NCBI RefSeq assembly: GCF_001949145.1
Contig: NW_019091539.1
Span: 610,879 to 670,878, forward strand
Direction of reading: 5' to 3'
Length of the DNA stretch: 60,000 nucleotides
Origin: Acanthaster planci
Taxonomy: Eukaryota; Echinodermata; Asteroidea; Valvatida; Acanthasteridae
The notes beneath the pieces are model-generated. The model made no database searches. It saw nothing but the letters and a program-made list of their open reading frames with translations, and was not told the origin of the DNA. The translations under genes were made by a program, and so were the position numbers. Of the stretch, positions 12,943 to 25,416 are shown in pieces; position 1 is the first letter of the stretch; each line of letters opens with the position of its first letter.

Positions 12943-13015
12943 CTGGCTTGATGTCGTCATAGTTGACGATCCAGCTCTCGTCCCACAGCATCTTTTCTTG
13001 CCTCCAGTAGAAATA
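12943..13015 (-). CDS. Receptor guanylyl cyclase, cytoplasmic juxtamembrane exon
   Basis: This 73-bp exon encodes the stretch just inside the membrane that leads into the kinase-homology domain. The protein reads YFYWRQEKMLWDESW and then IVNYDDIKP. In this family the segment after the membrane span typically carries basic and acidic residues and a motif like L-W-x-v-x-W/Y-x-D/E-I, which matches here. The acceptor is attgatttcag/TAT and the donor is CCAG/gtcaga. The exon enters in phase 0 and leaves in phase 1. It joins in frame to the upstream exon 17889-18040, whose membrane span ends in V-I-G, so the product runs V-V-I-G-Y-F-Y-W-R-Q-E. The identification rests on that continuity and on position between the membrane exon and the VAIK exon; alone it would be weak. 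Confidence 0.85.
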
Positions 13016-13499
13016 CTGAAATCAATCAATAAGAGACAATCAAAATGATGACATTAAACCAGCCCATTTAGCATAGCATAAATACCGCGGAGGATGGGCA
13101 GACATTTCTCCGTCCATGACAAGTTGTCGAAATACATGCCCGGGCAGTAACTTATTTTGTTTTGCATTTCAGACAACACGACAGGCATCTTTGAGGTGTC
13201 TATTTATATACTCCACATGAAGAGGGATTTTGTTATCAATTAACAAAACAGATACACCACTGTAATCAATACGCTAAAGGACAATCTTAATTGATTTGAA
13301 TTAAAATTTCATTTATGAAAAAGGAGTTTACCTCAGGCGAAACTATCACTATCTCACTATTACCCCTTCTGATGATGGTATGGTCCAAGCCGAGCGGCAC
13401 TTTTATGTGCAACATGGCCGCTCTTTGCCGAGCTCATGGTACAGTCCACTAATTCAAGCCCCATTGAAAACAGTGTAAAATCAGCACAATTTTTTTGTG

Positions 13500-13840
13500 G
13501 GTTAACCAATTACATTTTTAATTATTCCCACAACACAAAATCACCCCCAAAAAGTGATTTTTCCGAAGTCTGATTGCAGCCATTTTTCAAGTGGCAACCC
13601 TAAACTTTCTCAGGCATTTAGGACCATTTTTCAGCCATGGTTTTTAGCCATTCTGCTCTCATATGAAAGCTCAAAGGCCCAGGGAGTTGATCCCGGCAAC
13701 GATTTACACAATCTCACCATATTGGGGGCCGAACAATCTCCTTTTCAAAAGATATTGTGGGGGGCACGTTTAAACCTTAATGCTAATGAGCTGGCCAGAA
13801 ATTCTCGCTTGAATTAGTGGTCTGCACCCCTCAGTGGCGA
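13500..13840 (+). repeat. Dispersed repeat family B, copy 1
   Basis: Aligns by eye with about 56352-56680 in the same orientation. Anchors are TTTTTAATTATYC, AAATCACCCC, the GCCATTTTTCAA stretch, CTTTCTCAGGC versus CTTCCTCGGGC, GATCCCGG, TTTTCRAAAG, GTGGGGG, and GCACCCCT near the end. It lies inside the cyclase intron. The element type is unknown. Confidence 0.65.
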
Positions 13841-14559
13841 AGCCTGTTTTCTTGAACAAAATCTGCGACTTCCAGACACCCCCCGTTTTTCCTATCACGA
13901 TAACCTTTAGCCCATTATGGAAGAGTTGTGTCCACATTTTTGGACACATAAAGTGTTAATATTGTGCACTGACGGCATTTGGATAGTTTTTCAGCGACGT
14001 GCATGTGACATGAACGTGTGGTCGTTTGCAGCTTGCACTGGCATGTCGCCGCGCCGTGACTGCAGTCGCTTCAGTACACGATGGAGTGTCATTTTATTCG
14101 ATGTATTCACAGCGCTTTGTTATTGAAGGAAGAGACAAAAACATGAAGGTCAATTTGCCGACAACTACTCGAAGCCCTGAAAAATGCACTTTTGGGGCCA
14201 TCTCTGATTTGCAGATTGACTTCCCCTTTGCACTACATCCAGGCACTCAGGATCGTCCGGTAGTCCATGGACTTTTTGCAACACAAAGCACACAAGCTAG
14301 AAGCTAGAAACGGGTAGCGTTTTCTTATTTTTTTCTCCGAGTGGTGCGCTGAAAAGATTTCAGTCCTTGGAATGATGCACCATACACAAAGTAAGTTCCA
14401 CAACAAACCCCCCGAATCGGCTAATATTGAAAAACTACTACAAATGCATATGGCGTATACCACTTTTAAAACAATCCACGCAATTGTATGAATTTAGAAG
14501 TAAATGGGTAGAAACGAATTCAGTGTGTAATAGTCCATTTTAAGTCACCCAAACAATGC

Positions 14560-14965
14560 AACAACCCTTCTGGGGATACGTGAACCAGCAAGTCATCAGC
14601 CTAACGACAAGCCAGACAATGAGCCAACCGGCAATCTGAATATCATCAAACCATAACTAAGCAACAAGCCTATCAGCCTTCAAGCCTACCATCCAGCCAA
14701 CCGCCCCCCCATAGGCCTAGCCACTCAGCCACGAAGAGAATGAACCTGCAAGCCAGCCAAATTAGCCTATCAGCTAACTATTGAGCCTGGCAACCAGCTA
14801 GGGAAACCTAATACTTGCACCAGCTAGCCAGCCTACTGGCTGACAAGAGCGAGCATATACATGTAGGCCTGTACTGCTCTGCCATCTATTCGCCCAGTCG
14901 ACCTCAGTGGAGGCCGACTAGCCAAACCAGCAGGCGAACAAGTTAACTGGCCAGAGCCAACAAAC
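14560..14965 (+). repeat. Degenerate AGCC-rich simple-sequence tract
   Basis: About 400 bp are dominated by variants of AGCC and CAGCCTA, CAAGCC, CCAGCCAA, AGCTA and similar words at irregular 4-12 bp spacing. Long stop-free frames are not maintained. It looks like an old, mutated minisatellite within the cyclase intron. Confidence 0.65.
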
Positions 14966-15427
14966 AACTCAAAAAGTCGACAAGGGTGTGAGGGGGTGGC
15001 AAACTAATACATGTAAAAGACTTAGCAGACGAGTAATTATGGACAGGCAAGGCCCGTAACATGGTTGATTTCGTATGTGAAAGTGAAGTTGAATATAATA
15101 TGACCTCCGTATCTGTTTATCTAAAGGGCCCCAAGGACTCGGTGCATTCACTCATTCAAGTGTAAGGCGATAGTGGCAAGGAATGGCAGTGAAAAGCAGT
15201 TTTTTTATTGAACCGTCTGCATGATTGAACATGGACGCTTGATGATAACTCCTCCTTGCTGTAGTTGTCTTGACAATGTATTATAAAGTAAACGTTCAAA
15301 TACTTAAATAACAGCGTGATTAATGTAAATATACGGCGGTTCCAATTGTCAATGTGTGTCGTCACGAATCAAAATGTGCCGGTAAGGGAGGCAGTTGGAC
15401 TGTTACAACAAAGCCTGGATATACCAC

Positions 15428-15630
15428 TTAGTTTTGAGTACGTTCTTCAAAGAAAGCGTCACCAATGGGCTGTTTTAAGTTGTCTGTTATGCAGAAGTTA
15501 ATATAATCTTGTGGGATAGCCGTTTTACCCAGGATAGCTTCAAGTTCAATTTTCTCAGGGGATAATTTTCCTTCTCTCTGTCCGCTGATCCTTATCGCCG
15601 ACTGATAATAACGCCCAGTCTTGGAAATCA
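15428..15630 (-). other. Exon-like open frame inside the cyclase intron
   Basis: On the minus strand an acceptor-like sequence (cacatgtgtttag) precedes an open frame that ends in a stop: VISKTGRYYQSAIRISG, then QREGKLSPEKIELEAILG, then KTAIPQDYINFC, ending EERTQN. Composition looks protein-like. Immediately upstream (15786-16172) lies another open stretch with GRAYSWNPEGRKIW in a different frame. It lies within the 4.9-kb intron between the membrane exon and the juxtamembrane exon of the cyclase. It may be a decayed mobile element, an alternative terminal exon, or chance. No family is recognised. Confidence 0.2.
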
Positions 15631-16440
15631 CCTAAACACATGTGACATCCGAAATCGGGTAAATATCATCAACTGCAGAAAATTCAAGCCCATGGCAAAA
15701 GATCAAATAGATTTCAGATGGCAAGGTCAATATAAAAGTAAATAAATAATGAAAATTCCTCCTCGCGATAGAATCGATTACATTTTTAAAAGATATTCGG
15801 CCAAATCTTTCTTCCCTCAGGGTTCCAGGAGTATGCCCTGCCATCTGTGTCATCCTGTTGGTAAATTGCTGGAATATTGGTTGTGATTAATTCTGACAGG
15901 ATGGGCTTGAACTCTGAGCCCTGGGGGAGACGGGACTTGTGGCAGGGAAAGACCAAAACGTAACCCCCGGCAGACTGACACCATTTTAACCCGGGAGAGG
16001 CTGAGTGTTTGTAATGGGTTATCGACAGGAAGGTACACCTGCTGTAGTGCTCATCCATCTTAGTAAGTAAACGCTGCCGTCCAAATATGGCTATCATGAC
16101 GTGATTTGCAGGCCAACGCTTTGTCTGCACTGAGCATTTCAGGCTGCGGCTTTCGTCTTTAATCGCTGACACACTGCTTTGACTATCTGCAGCCTGAGCT
16201 ACAACGTTTGAAGTGGATTATGGCAGAAGCACATTGACGTCTGGGGCCAACACCACAGAGCAACCACCCATTATATAAAAAGCCAAGCTCAGAAAACGAT
16301 GCATTTTGCACACGAACGGTATAGTTGTACTGAAACATTTTGCTATACGAGACGACAATGAGAGACTTTGAGACGCTGGCTGCAGCAGACATACCGGTCC
16401 TTTTGAAGGTAGTGCGCGTACTCAGAACTATGCACACGTG

Positions 16441-16908
16441 GGGCGTATTCGAAACCCCGTTCTCGTGTGTAGCTCTATGGTAAGACGAACACGATAACGG
16501 GGTTTCGAACAGGGAGAATCAACACGCGAACAAGATTCTCAGTTCCCACTTTCTGGGGACTGGATGGAGAACATCAAGAACAAAGATGGCGGATATAGGC
16601 ACATACCTTAACGTAATGTTGGTTTTGCGACATAAAACAGAAAACACTCACAATAAGGAAAATAAAACTCAGGGCAAATACTCATGGCTATCGGAGAGAA
16701 TTTACCCTGACCATTTAATGTGGATATTTGGGGATTTTACTTAATGTGAGATGGTAAATGTCATGCCATCTTTTCATTTAGTGTCAAAATGGCGACTGCT
16801 ATTTTGACCTTCAGCGCAGCTGCACTTCTTTTGCACTTCGGCGTTCGTTATCAACGACCCAAGAACACTGTCCGTGAGTCCCATGAAAATGGGGTTTCGA
16901 ATACGCCC
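16441..16908. mobile_element. MITE-like element with 18-bp perfect terminal inverted repeats
   Basis: The sequence GGGCGTATTCGAAACCCC at 16441-16458 recurs as its exact reverse complement at 16891-16908, bounding 468 bp with no transposase. The left terminal repeat is also one arm of an inner hairpin: 16448-16468 pairs with 16489-16509 at 20 of 21 positions around a 20-base loop. Short size, exact terminal repeats and no coding capacity fit a non-autonomous DNA transposon. No clear target-site duplication was confirmed. It sits in the cyclase intron between 13016 and 17888. Confidence 0.75.
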
Positions 16909-17888
16909 ACGCTCAAAACAGCACGCGCATGGTCAGAACTGGTAAAAAGGACAGGTATGTCTGTCGCCACCAAGCGTCTTAAGGTCCCCCACTGCTAATT
17001 CTGTTGTTTTGCCCCCTTTACATTTAAGCAATCTGACACTCTTATCAATGACAATGATAATCCCAAATGAAAACCTCGTATGCGCAGCTAATCTTACTTC
17101 GAAACGTAAAAAAGTACACGTACAAAGTCTAAGATTTTTTTTCCTCAACAAAACCATGCATTTTTGAATGAATTTGAAGAGCAGCAAGAGCAAATTGAGA
17201 ATTTACAACGCTGTCTTCATTGACGTGTAGCGAACCAACACGAGGTATTATCCGTACCATGCGCACAGTAGATAGGGGGTGCCGTGTGACGTCACAAGAC
17301 CACATGAAACAGGGACTTTTAAAACGTGGTGCGGATGTGGGTAAGCCTGCGGTTTGGAATTAGTGGGTGTTACATCGCCGTTTTGTGTGACTATGTGAAA
17401 TGCACATTGACTTAAGTATGGAGGATAAAATAACCAGGCACAATTCTGAACTAACCACCCTGTTTTTTTGGAGCTTTACATTTATCCTGTAAGGATACTG
17501 TACCATTTCTAATGGTCCCTAATGAAAACTCATATTTTGATTGAAAAACCTCTCTTTTTATCTGCTTAGTAAAACACAATAGCAACAAAACGACCATTGA
17601 TACGTCATGTGTCATATGATGCAAGAATTTATTAGGGAGTTGCAGCGAATAAATAATGAATGTCTAATATTCTTGCCAAGAAGACTGACTTCAATTCAGT
17701 GCCCGAAAATGTTCATTTCATCTCCAACCTTGCGAAAGTTTTTCTTACTCCTGCACTCATAACCATTCATTATTTGTATAATTAATATCCTTTTGCAAAG
17801 TTGAATACGTATTTGGGAAGGTGGTGAATAGATATATAAATATGACTGAAATATATAATAGTATATTCATTATGGAATGGAATCTTAC

Positions 17889-18040
17889 CCCGATAACGAC
17901 ACAAAAGACGGCCATGATGAAGACGCAGGTACATGCAATGGCCGCTACAGCACCCTGTGGCAGCGGGCATCTGTTGCAATCGGCCGGGCAGGTTGAACAA
18001 TCCTCCCCTTCATCCCCTTCGCATTCGTTGTTGCCGCAAT
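17889..18040 (-). CDS. Receptor guanylyl cyclase, Cys-rich juxtamembrane module plus transmembrane exon
   Basis: This 152-bp exon encodes the end of the ectodomain and the single membrane span. The first part is CGNNECEGDEGEDCSTC followed by PADCNRCPLP, a compact acidic module with seven Cys in 24 residues. It is followed at once by about 22 hydrophobic residues (GAVAAIACTCVF then IMAVFCVVIG). Modules of the form C-G-x-G-x-C-E-x-x-E-G-E-x-C-x-T-C-P-x-D-C are known in extracellular proteins, and I believe in some invertebrate receptor cyclases; here the usual Gly after C-G-N is Asn. The acceptor is gatttgcag/AT and the donor is ATCGGG/gtaaga. It enters in phase 1 and leaves in phase 0, matching the next exon 12943-13015. 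The intron between them is about 4.9 kb. Confidence 0.88.
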
Positions 18041-19969
18041 CTGCAAATCAAAAACAAGCCTTGTAAACTGGAAACGCCAGACATGCCTTTTGGGTAGTGG
18101 GTGGCACGTGCAAATCCAGAACTGAATTGGGAGGGGCACATGCAGGTCTACCAGGTGTGCTTTAGGCGCTTAAAGTGAAAGCACTCTTGGCGGGACCAGA
18201 GTATAGCTTAATGAAACACTAAACGATCTTCCAACACAGACTTATGACTTTCTAGCAGCCACGCGAGTTGGAATAAGTGTCAATAGAAAACAAAAGATAT
18301 AAATAAGTATCACAAACTCTTTCCTTTATCACTGGCGAGAAATTACAAAAGACACTTAGCATAAATCCCCAGTTAGCAATAACAACAACGTATAAATAGT
18401 ACACGGCACACCCGTCTCTCTTGAATTTGTATCCCCTTGAAATATTTTTACTGGAAAATATTGCAAAGAACTGTAAGGAAACTACCCCTCCAAAAATCAT
18501 TTCGTTAAATAAGACTCCAAGTAGTCTTTGCAAACGTCGAGGCAATGCCGTTGTGTAAGCATTCTAATGTTTGTAATAACAACAGAAAATAAGGCTATAC
18601 CCAAATGCCTATCATAACAGGCGATTTGATTGTGTTTCACAACAGTTTATCAGGCAAACGCAGTCCCCCGTGCTTTGCGTGCAATCCTTAAATTAAACCA
18701 ACAAGGGTATTATGGCCAGACACCATTGCGAAAACAGCCGGGTTTAAGTACCATGGAACGAAGCTGATCCATGAACTAAGGCTGATTTCTAATGCATAAA
18801 TGCCACAAATCTCTGATCGTGGATAGAATCCAGTAATTGATGGGGCAGCATTGGGAATGCCCCTTGCGATCGTACGAGACGGATGACCGTAGAGATGACG
18901 CCGATCTTATATCGCGTTTATGAACGACCTCATCATTGCCTGGCCATTCTCCATCCATCCTTCCATCGTTATGCTAAGCCAATAAAATAAACATCTGGGA
19001 TGCAGGCCTTGCTTCATACTGAGAGCGGTTTGAGTCAAATGAGAACGCCCAAACTAGGGAATCAAAATTCTGTGCATAATTAGTCATTGGTATTCCTACA
19101 GTAGTTTTTACTCGTTGTTTAAAATGACAGCCTGTCAAACGTATTATGTTTAAGGCAGTGAAATCATAAACAGTTAAGTCAGATTCAAATATACTTATTC
19201 AAAATGATGAATCTTTTTGCGCCGGGGAAGTGTATGGGTAGCGGTAACCAACGAATTCGAGATTGTTGGTCAAAACAGTGGCGTAGGTAGAACTCCAAAT
19301 GGTGTCTGAGATGAGTATAATATTATATAGCTATTCGCATACACATGATCGGGTACCAGTCTGCAGTAATTAAATAACCACACACACGTTTAAATAAAAG
19401 CAACTGGAAACAAAAGGTTTAGGGCAATATAGAGGCTAATAATGAAACGATCGATTAAACTACAGTTATTTGCCTTTCTGTGTCCTTCATATTATTTCTG
19501 CCCTATTCAAAACCGCTTTTCAAAACAATTCCTCGAAACAGAATGATTGTCTTCAATATATGTAAGAATATTTTTCAGCATTGTAATAAAAGCTTTAATG
19601 ATGAGGTAAAACCGGAGAAGAAAGTCTTTAAATATGGCCTAATTACAACAAGATCTTTCCGTCCAGGCTTTGGAGTTTATTTCTTTTTTTGTTAGAGATG
19701 GGAAACTCGATCCATGCAATAAATCTTCAGGGTGCGCCGTGCCATTTCTAGAGACCATTAGCTCTACATACTTCCAATTTTTCTAGTTTAAATCAAGCGG
19801 TTACAGATCCTCAGATCATTAGGCAAAAAACGGGTCCCCTGCTGTAAAGCTTTCATCGCTTTTACAATTATGTCTTCCTTTACCCCTGATTCATTAGCGG
19901 ACCGCCCTTCGTAATAAGCGGCATCAACACACCAGGGTGTTGAAGTCAAAATGAGAAGGGCGAACTTAC

Positions 19970-20028
19970 AGCCTATCTTGGAAGTGCAGTCCAGCTCAGC
20001 GTAGTGGTTTTGTTTAGAATTTGTGCAG
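19970..20028 (-). CDS. Tentative ectodomain exon of the receptor guanylyl cyclase
   Basis: This is a 59-bp exon-like block with good borders on the minus strand: acceptor gtacccttcag/CTGC and donor AGGCT/gtaagttc. It reads CTNSKQNHYAELDC then TSKIG, with the last base T held over. Joined to the membrane exon at 17889-18040 the split codon becomes Tyr, giving K-I-G-Y-C-G-N-N-E-C-E, so a Cys-rich stretch would continue upstream of the module. It enters in phase 2. The frame also stays open past the donor for another 60 codons, so a chance open frame cannot be excluded. No domain is recognised. Confidence 0.42.
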
Positions 20029-22946
20029 CTGAAGGGTACTTTGGACAAACTCAAAATAGCTCTTTGTTTATTACGTTAAGGGCAGCTGACCTACGTGATC
20101 CAACGCATATGTGCAGGAGAAAAGGTGGATGTTTTGTCTATTTACAGATGAGCGCTACACCATAATAAAGAAGGGGAAAGTGCAAGAAATAAACTGGGTC
20201 ACTGTTGACAAGACCACATACCCAATTAGCCTCCTTTTCTCCGGACAAAGAGATGGTCACGAATGTCAGAAAGACTCCTAGACGCGCCCAAGAGGACACT
20301 GTCATAGTAACAACCGACATCAATGATGCTCCCCCATTCAATTTAGACAGCATTCAATCCACGCTGAGACACCAAAGGGTGCTCCTAAACAGGCAAACTT
20401 CATTAAAGGCAAGAGGGGGACAGACGGGAAATCGTCCCCTTACAACCCTACACAGCAGGTGGGGGATATCCAGTTCCAGGTTGGTAGATAGAGCATCACC
20501 AAATTGACCCAGGAAAGAAGGGGAACGGAGGAAAAAGAAGGCAAGTCGAAGTGGAGCACTCAAGGCAGCTAGACTGATCAATAGCGATGCCTTCTCAAGA
20601 GGGCACGGCTCCATAATTATGTTGACTTCATTTTTGGTGATTTAGGCACGCTTTCTCCTGTGCCCCGGAAGGAAGGATTTGGCCCTGCCTCACATTTTGT
20701 TGACCGTGGAACCGATACCCCGGGTGTTAACTTGCCAGGGTCGTCTTGAGTAAATACGCGGGAGTGACAAGTTTTTGCATTAATTCCTTGGCGCATGCCA
20801 GCATCTCCTTGAAGAAGAAAAAAAACATCTCGGCCGTTTGATCAAAAACCCCTTGCCCACTCTCAGGCAACGGCACGGCGTGCTCTTTTTCTCTAAATTG
20901 ATTAAAGTTCTGACGCTGTTAACAAATTCAAGGTGCGGGTGTAGGCCCTCGTCTTGGCTTTGCTTGGTACTTTACACTAATTGTATGCTACCTTCGTGTT
21001 ACACGCATGACGTCTTGCTATTTGTAGGAACTGAAGAGAATCTCATTTTGATTTGCTTTAATTTCAAATCTGCTCACAAAATAAACCCTCTCCGGCATGT
21101 TTCTGAACTATTTCTGGTAGCATTTGACCATAGGCTCTATGATTTGACAGCCCAAAGTTTAAGACCTCAGAAAAATCCATAAAATTCACAGTCCATGTAG
21201 GAAATTAATGGTTTACTCTGTAATCAAATTTCTTATATCAGTGATTCTCTTCAAAATATCCTTGTAACCCAATGAATCAGACGAGACAGGCGGCTGTTAC
21301 TAGCAATGACAATAGAGTCAATTTTCGGATACAGTGAATTAAAGGGTACACGAATGGACATCGCCCAGTTTTATGGAAGGTTTCTGCCAAATACAATGTC
21401 TGTAAAAATACATTCTGATTTCAGACAAAATAGTAAAAACAGCCGAGAAACAAAAAATAAATGTATAATCGTTGGAAATTTTAACTATGGCAATATATAT
21501 ATATAGCAAAATGTAGCCACTATTATACAGGATATTCTTTAAAAAAGGAAACTGGGATATCAGGGTGAATTGCCAAAAGTTTACGGTGATTAAAACCGAT
21601 TTTGCCCGGTTTCATTTGTTACCAGCAGGATAATGACTGGGTCGTGAATGATTGATTACAGGCAATCTCACGTCAATTTGGGATCTGTAATAAACAATTT
21701 GGTTTGCATTCCCTGCTTATATTTTCTTAGGAAAAAACATTATTACCAAATAATTGTCTAAACCAAGCATACAAGGTGAGTGTCTCAGCACAGCAACCCA
21801 ACCATTTTTGTTTATCTCGTGACGAGGAGGTGCGCCATGTTGGATACGTCACATCCTTTCGAAAGCCTCATCATATTAAAGCCTCCATAAGATTTGTTAA
21901 ACAGACCTCCCTTTGAATTGTAGCCTAAAAATTCACCGTGGGAGACGAGCAAACTTTTGGTACTAATTCAGATTGTCTGTGACCATCCATGACGTCATCG
22001 TCAAGGTATCAAAATGAAAGACGACAAAGGGCGCTTTCAAAGTATAATCGTTTAAAGTGTGTTCATTAGTCACTGAGCAATGCTCCTTCAAATTCCCGGT
22101 TCCTTTGTGTTCATCCTGCGAACACCCTGTGTAGTTTTAGGCACTTTCGGGGGGACCAAATAATTTCGAGCATAAACTTCATGCTGTAGTCTTTCTTGCA
22201 GGTTTGATCAAACTCAAAAGTATAAGGGTAAGAAAAAACAGGAAAATTCCACAATGGACTTGGCTACTGTTATACTGTTAATCAGTAATTGGAAAAAAAC
22301 TTGCAAAAGCAAGAATACTCACTAACTACATTTGTGGGTACAATACACAAACTCTAAAAATAGTAGCCTACAGGAGTCCTGGACGTGGAAAGATCCCTTA
22401 ACTTGATTGGAACACTGTTTTACTAAACCTAATGACAAGTAGTTATACATGTATAGCTGTTTTGCCGGTGAACGTCAGTTGAAATCCATCGACGCATCTC
22501 CATATAAGTAACATATTTGGCCGAGTTTGGAGTGACTTGACAATGAGATCTCGCCGTGCAGTGCAATGCATACGCAGCACGTGTGCAGTGAGATCCCACA
22601 GAGCCTGTAGAAAGTGAAGGGTCAATCAGTGAGCATCCGGAACCCTCGCACGGTCCGCCCATGAGGATTTTACATGGGGCCGCTGTCTTATCACATTCGA
22701 TAATTTTAGGAAGAATGATTCCTGACTGAAACCACCCCAAGAAAAACTCATGTCGGAATTTTCCCTTTGTCCTCGTCAAGTAACATTGAGGAAAAGTCAC
22801 CTGGAGATGGGTAAAAAACAAATTTCATCAACGACATTTCACTTTCATCAATATCGTTCCTAGGTCTCCTTGTTCATGCACGTTTGTTTTCATTCCCTGT
22901 GCTTACGTGGAAACGAGATTGTTCAACGTTGCAAAGATTTACCTAC

Positions 22947-22993
22947 CTGCAGTCGATGGACTCTAGATTCAGTCCAGTTGAGCTGACACAGTT
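22947..22993 (-). CDS. Tentative short ectodomain exon of the receptor guanylyl cyclase
   Basis: This is a 47-bp block on the minus strand with donor CTGCAG/gtaggt and acceptor gctgacaag/AAC. The acceptor has a CTAAC branch-like motif close by but an unfavoured AAG and a short pyrimidine tract. It reads NCVSSTGLNLESIDC plus AG. It enters in phase 0 and leaves in phase 2, which fits the next block (19970-20028): the split codon becomes Ser, giving S-I-D-C-S-C-T-N-S. The paired Cys and phase match are suggestive only, because short blocks like this arise often by chance. Confidence 0.27.
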
Positions 22994-25416
22994 CTTGTCA
23001 GCAAAGGTTAGATTATACATTAGAATCTTTCGTAAAGCAGGTTATTGTTTTCAGTTTATTTCGTTATAAATTACAAAATCGTAAAGATATTTTGGTCTGT
23101 TTTTATTTTGGCTTTTACCGAAAGACTACCATGAGGAATAATTCGGTAACTGTTCATCTGCGTACGGGGTACGAGACCACCGAAATTGCACTGTTCTTCA
23201 TGTATTCAATTTTCGGAAGTGATAGGTCAATTTGGCAGAATTTTTCTCTTTAGGTCAGGTAATTTTTCAGTTTTCATAAGTTGATATGCTAGCAAATATT
23301 TTACAAAAGGCCTTTTTCCAAATAGAGTTTTAAAGAAGTAACTGGACGAAAAAAATATTACAAATTCAAACTTTCTGCGCGTTATTTTTCCTACCCAAGA
23401 GTTCTGGAAGCGCGCCATCAGGGGTCAACTTTCAGGCTCTATAGCGCAGTGCTATGCAAATTAGATCACCATCAGTTAAATGGGATTTCCTCTTAAATCA
23501 TCTGGGCACCTTTGCAGACCTGGTAACGTTTAATAAAATGAATCATTTTGAAAATATTTCAGAGGAACGTTCAACCCGAATCGTATCTTCCCCGACTCCA
23601 TTTTGAAACGATACTTTCATTAAGTCGGTCGACGACACACAATAATGCATGTGCCTCGAGTAGCGACCTAGAACACGTGCCGTATAAGGTTTCCATAAAT
23701 ATTTATCCCCTCTGTAATCTGAACCAATCAGAACGCACATTGAATCCGCTAAATCGTGTGATGTTGTGTATAAAACTGAGACGTTATTTCCAATTTGGAA
23801 ATCGGACGGTCGATCATCTAAAAGTTGGGGACGAGGCAACCAACTCTGTTCGCTAGGACAGAAATACGTGTGTACCATGTGATCAGCAATTTGCGCGTGC
23901 AGAACAAAACCAAATCAATTACAGACGTGGCATCAAGTCTTCCCCTTTACTTATGACTTAATAACGCGCGGAATGCCAACAGAGCGCTGCCGGTGCGCCT
24001 GATTAGGCGTATTCACGATATCTCGATATTTCGATCAGCAAAGCGAGAGGCTAACGTCACTACCTGCGCGGAAACATAATGAGTTTCGCTCAAGGCTGGG
24101 GCAGTCGTTTACTGAACAAAATTTCGACGTGGCTTTATACAATATCCTTCATGGCTGAACATGCTGGCCTACTTTTAAAACACCTTAAAAAAATGCAGGA
24201 GAAGGAAAGCATACAGCATAACGAGCAGCGAAGATAGACTACGTGACGTTTCTTTACGAATTTAGATAAACTGGTCACACGATGCTAACCCACATGGCGT
24301 ATGACCTATGTGAGTGCATGATTCTTTTAAACTGTGATGAACAACTGGGATACAAATGAAAGCGTACAATTCTATTCCACCCTAGGTACGTTTTTCTTGC
24401 ATGTTTCCTTGAAATTCCCTCACGGATCTATGTACTGCAGTCGATCTAGCAAATCTAGGCCTAACAGACGATTTGATTTGATTTGATTACAGTTAAGACA
24501 CTCGTCCAAATTAAATGGTCAAATAGGCGTCTATAAATTAGCAACAACACTCTTTTCAGAATGTTAAATGTAAAAGGAGTTATTCTTTATCAACGGGAAT
24601 TTTGACACGAATAAAAAACGGAAACGGATTCCAAGTGAAGGAGCGCAGTTTGACTGAACTGAAAAAATGCCTCGCGTCAAGGCAGGGTGACAACCACCAA
24701 CCTTTGGATATCACAAGTCAAGGAATGTGACACAATCAGGATTCAATAACTGACACAAAGTTAACGGTAGTATACCTTCTAATAAAACATTCTGGGTGCA
24801 CTACACCAGTCGATTGTTCCAGAAAACCTGTGGTCGAGATTCGGGGGGGGGGGTTAAGTAAATTTAAAAAGGGTGCTAATGTTGCAAAAAGAGCACAGCA
24901 TAACTTAAACCGCATAGTTGGTATTTATCTGCATTTTAAAAAGTCTCACTGTTCCCTTCTGATTTCAGCGTCCTCCACTGAGGTAGACATTTATTTACAT
25001 ACCGACACAATAGTGCATTTTGCTCCATCGTCACAGGGCGCAGCTATAGGCCCACCCCCCTTGGGCTAGCTCACACTTGGTAGCTTTCCCTTCAGCATAT
25101 AATATTAACAATTATGCTCCATCATTCTCGCAGTGGGTCCAATACGGAACAACTTGCCAGGCGCTTTGTTTGTCACACTACAAAGGCGACAATGACCTTC
25201 TGTTCAAGGGCGGATCAATTTCTTAATAATTTGTAAACTTTTTTCCCTTCAAATTGAAACATTTCGGGAAAAACTGTTTATAGATTTATTCGCATGTTCA
25301 CCAGTACAACTGGGCACTGCCTGTTTATTCCGTGCATATTCGAAAATGGCGCTGTATTTGCTATTTTCCCCCACGATATTACGCTCTTAAAAAGACTAAA
25401 CACATCAGGAACTCAC

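Larger units (their letters stand above)
13016..17888. other. Intron of the receptor cyclase between membrane and juxtamembrane exons
   Basis: The flanking exons join in phase 0. The interval carries a family B repeat, the AGCC-rich tract, the exon-like frame at 15428-15630 and the MITE-like element. A perfect TGACGTCA lies at 17287-17294. Confidence 0.8.

Noticed and set aside
22429-22821. 130-codon Cys-rich minus frame with a good acceptor at its upstream end
   Set aside because: Three overlapping frames are open and none joins in phase to the neighbouring candidates; no domain recognised.
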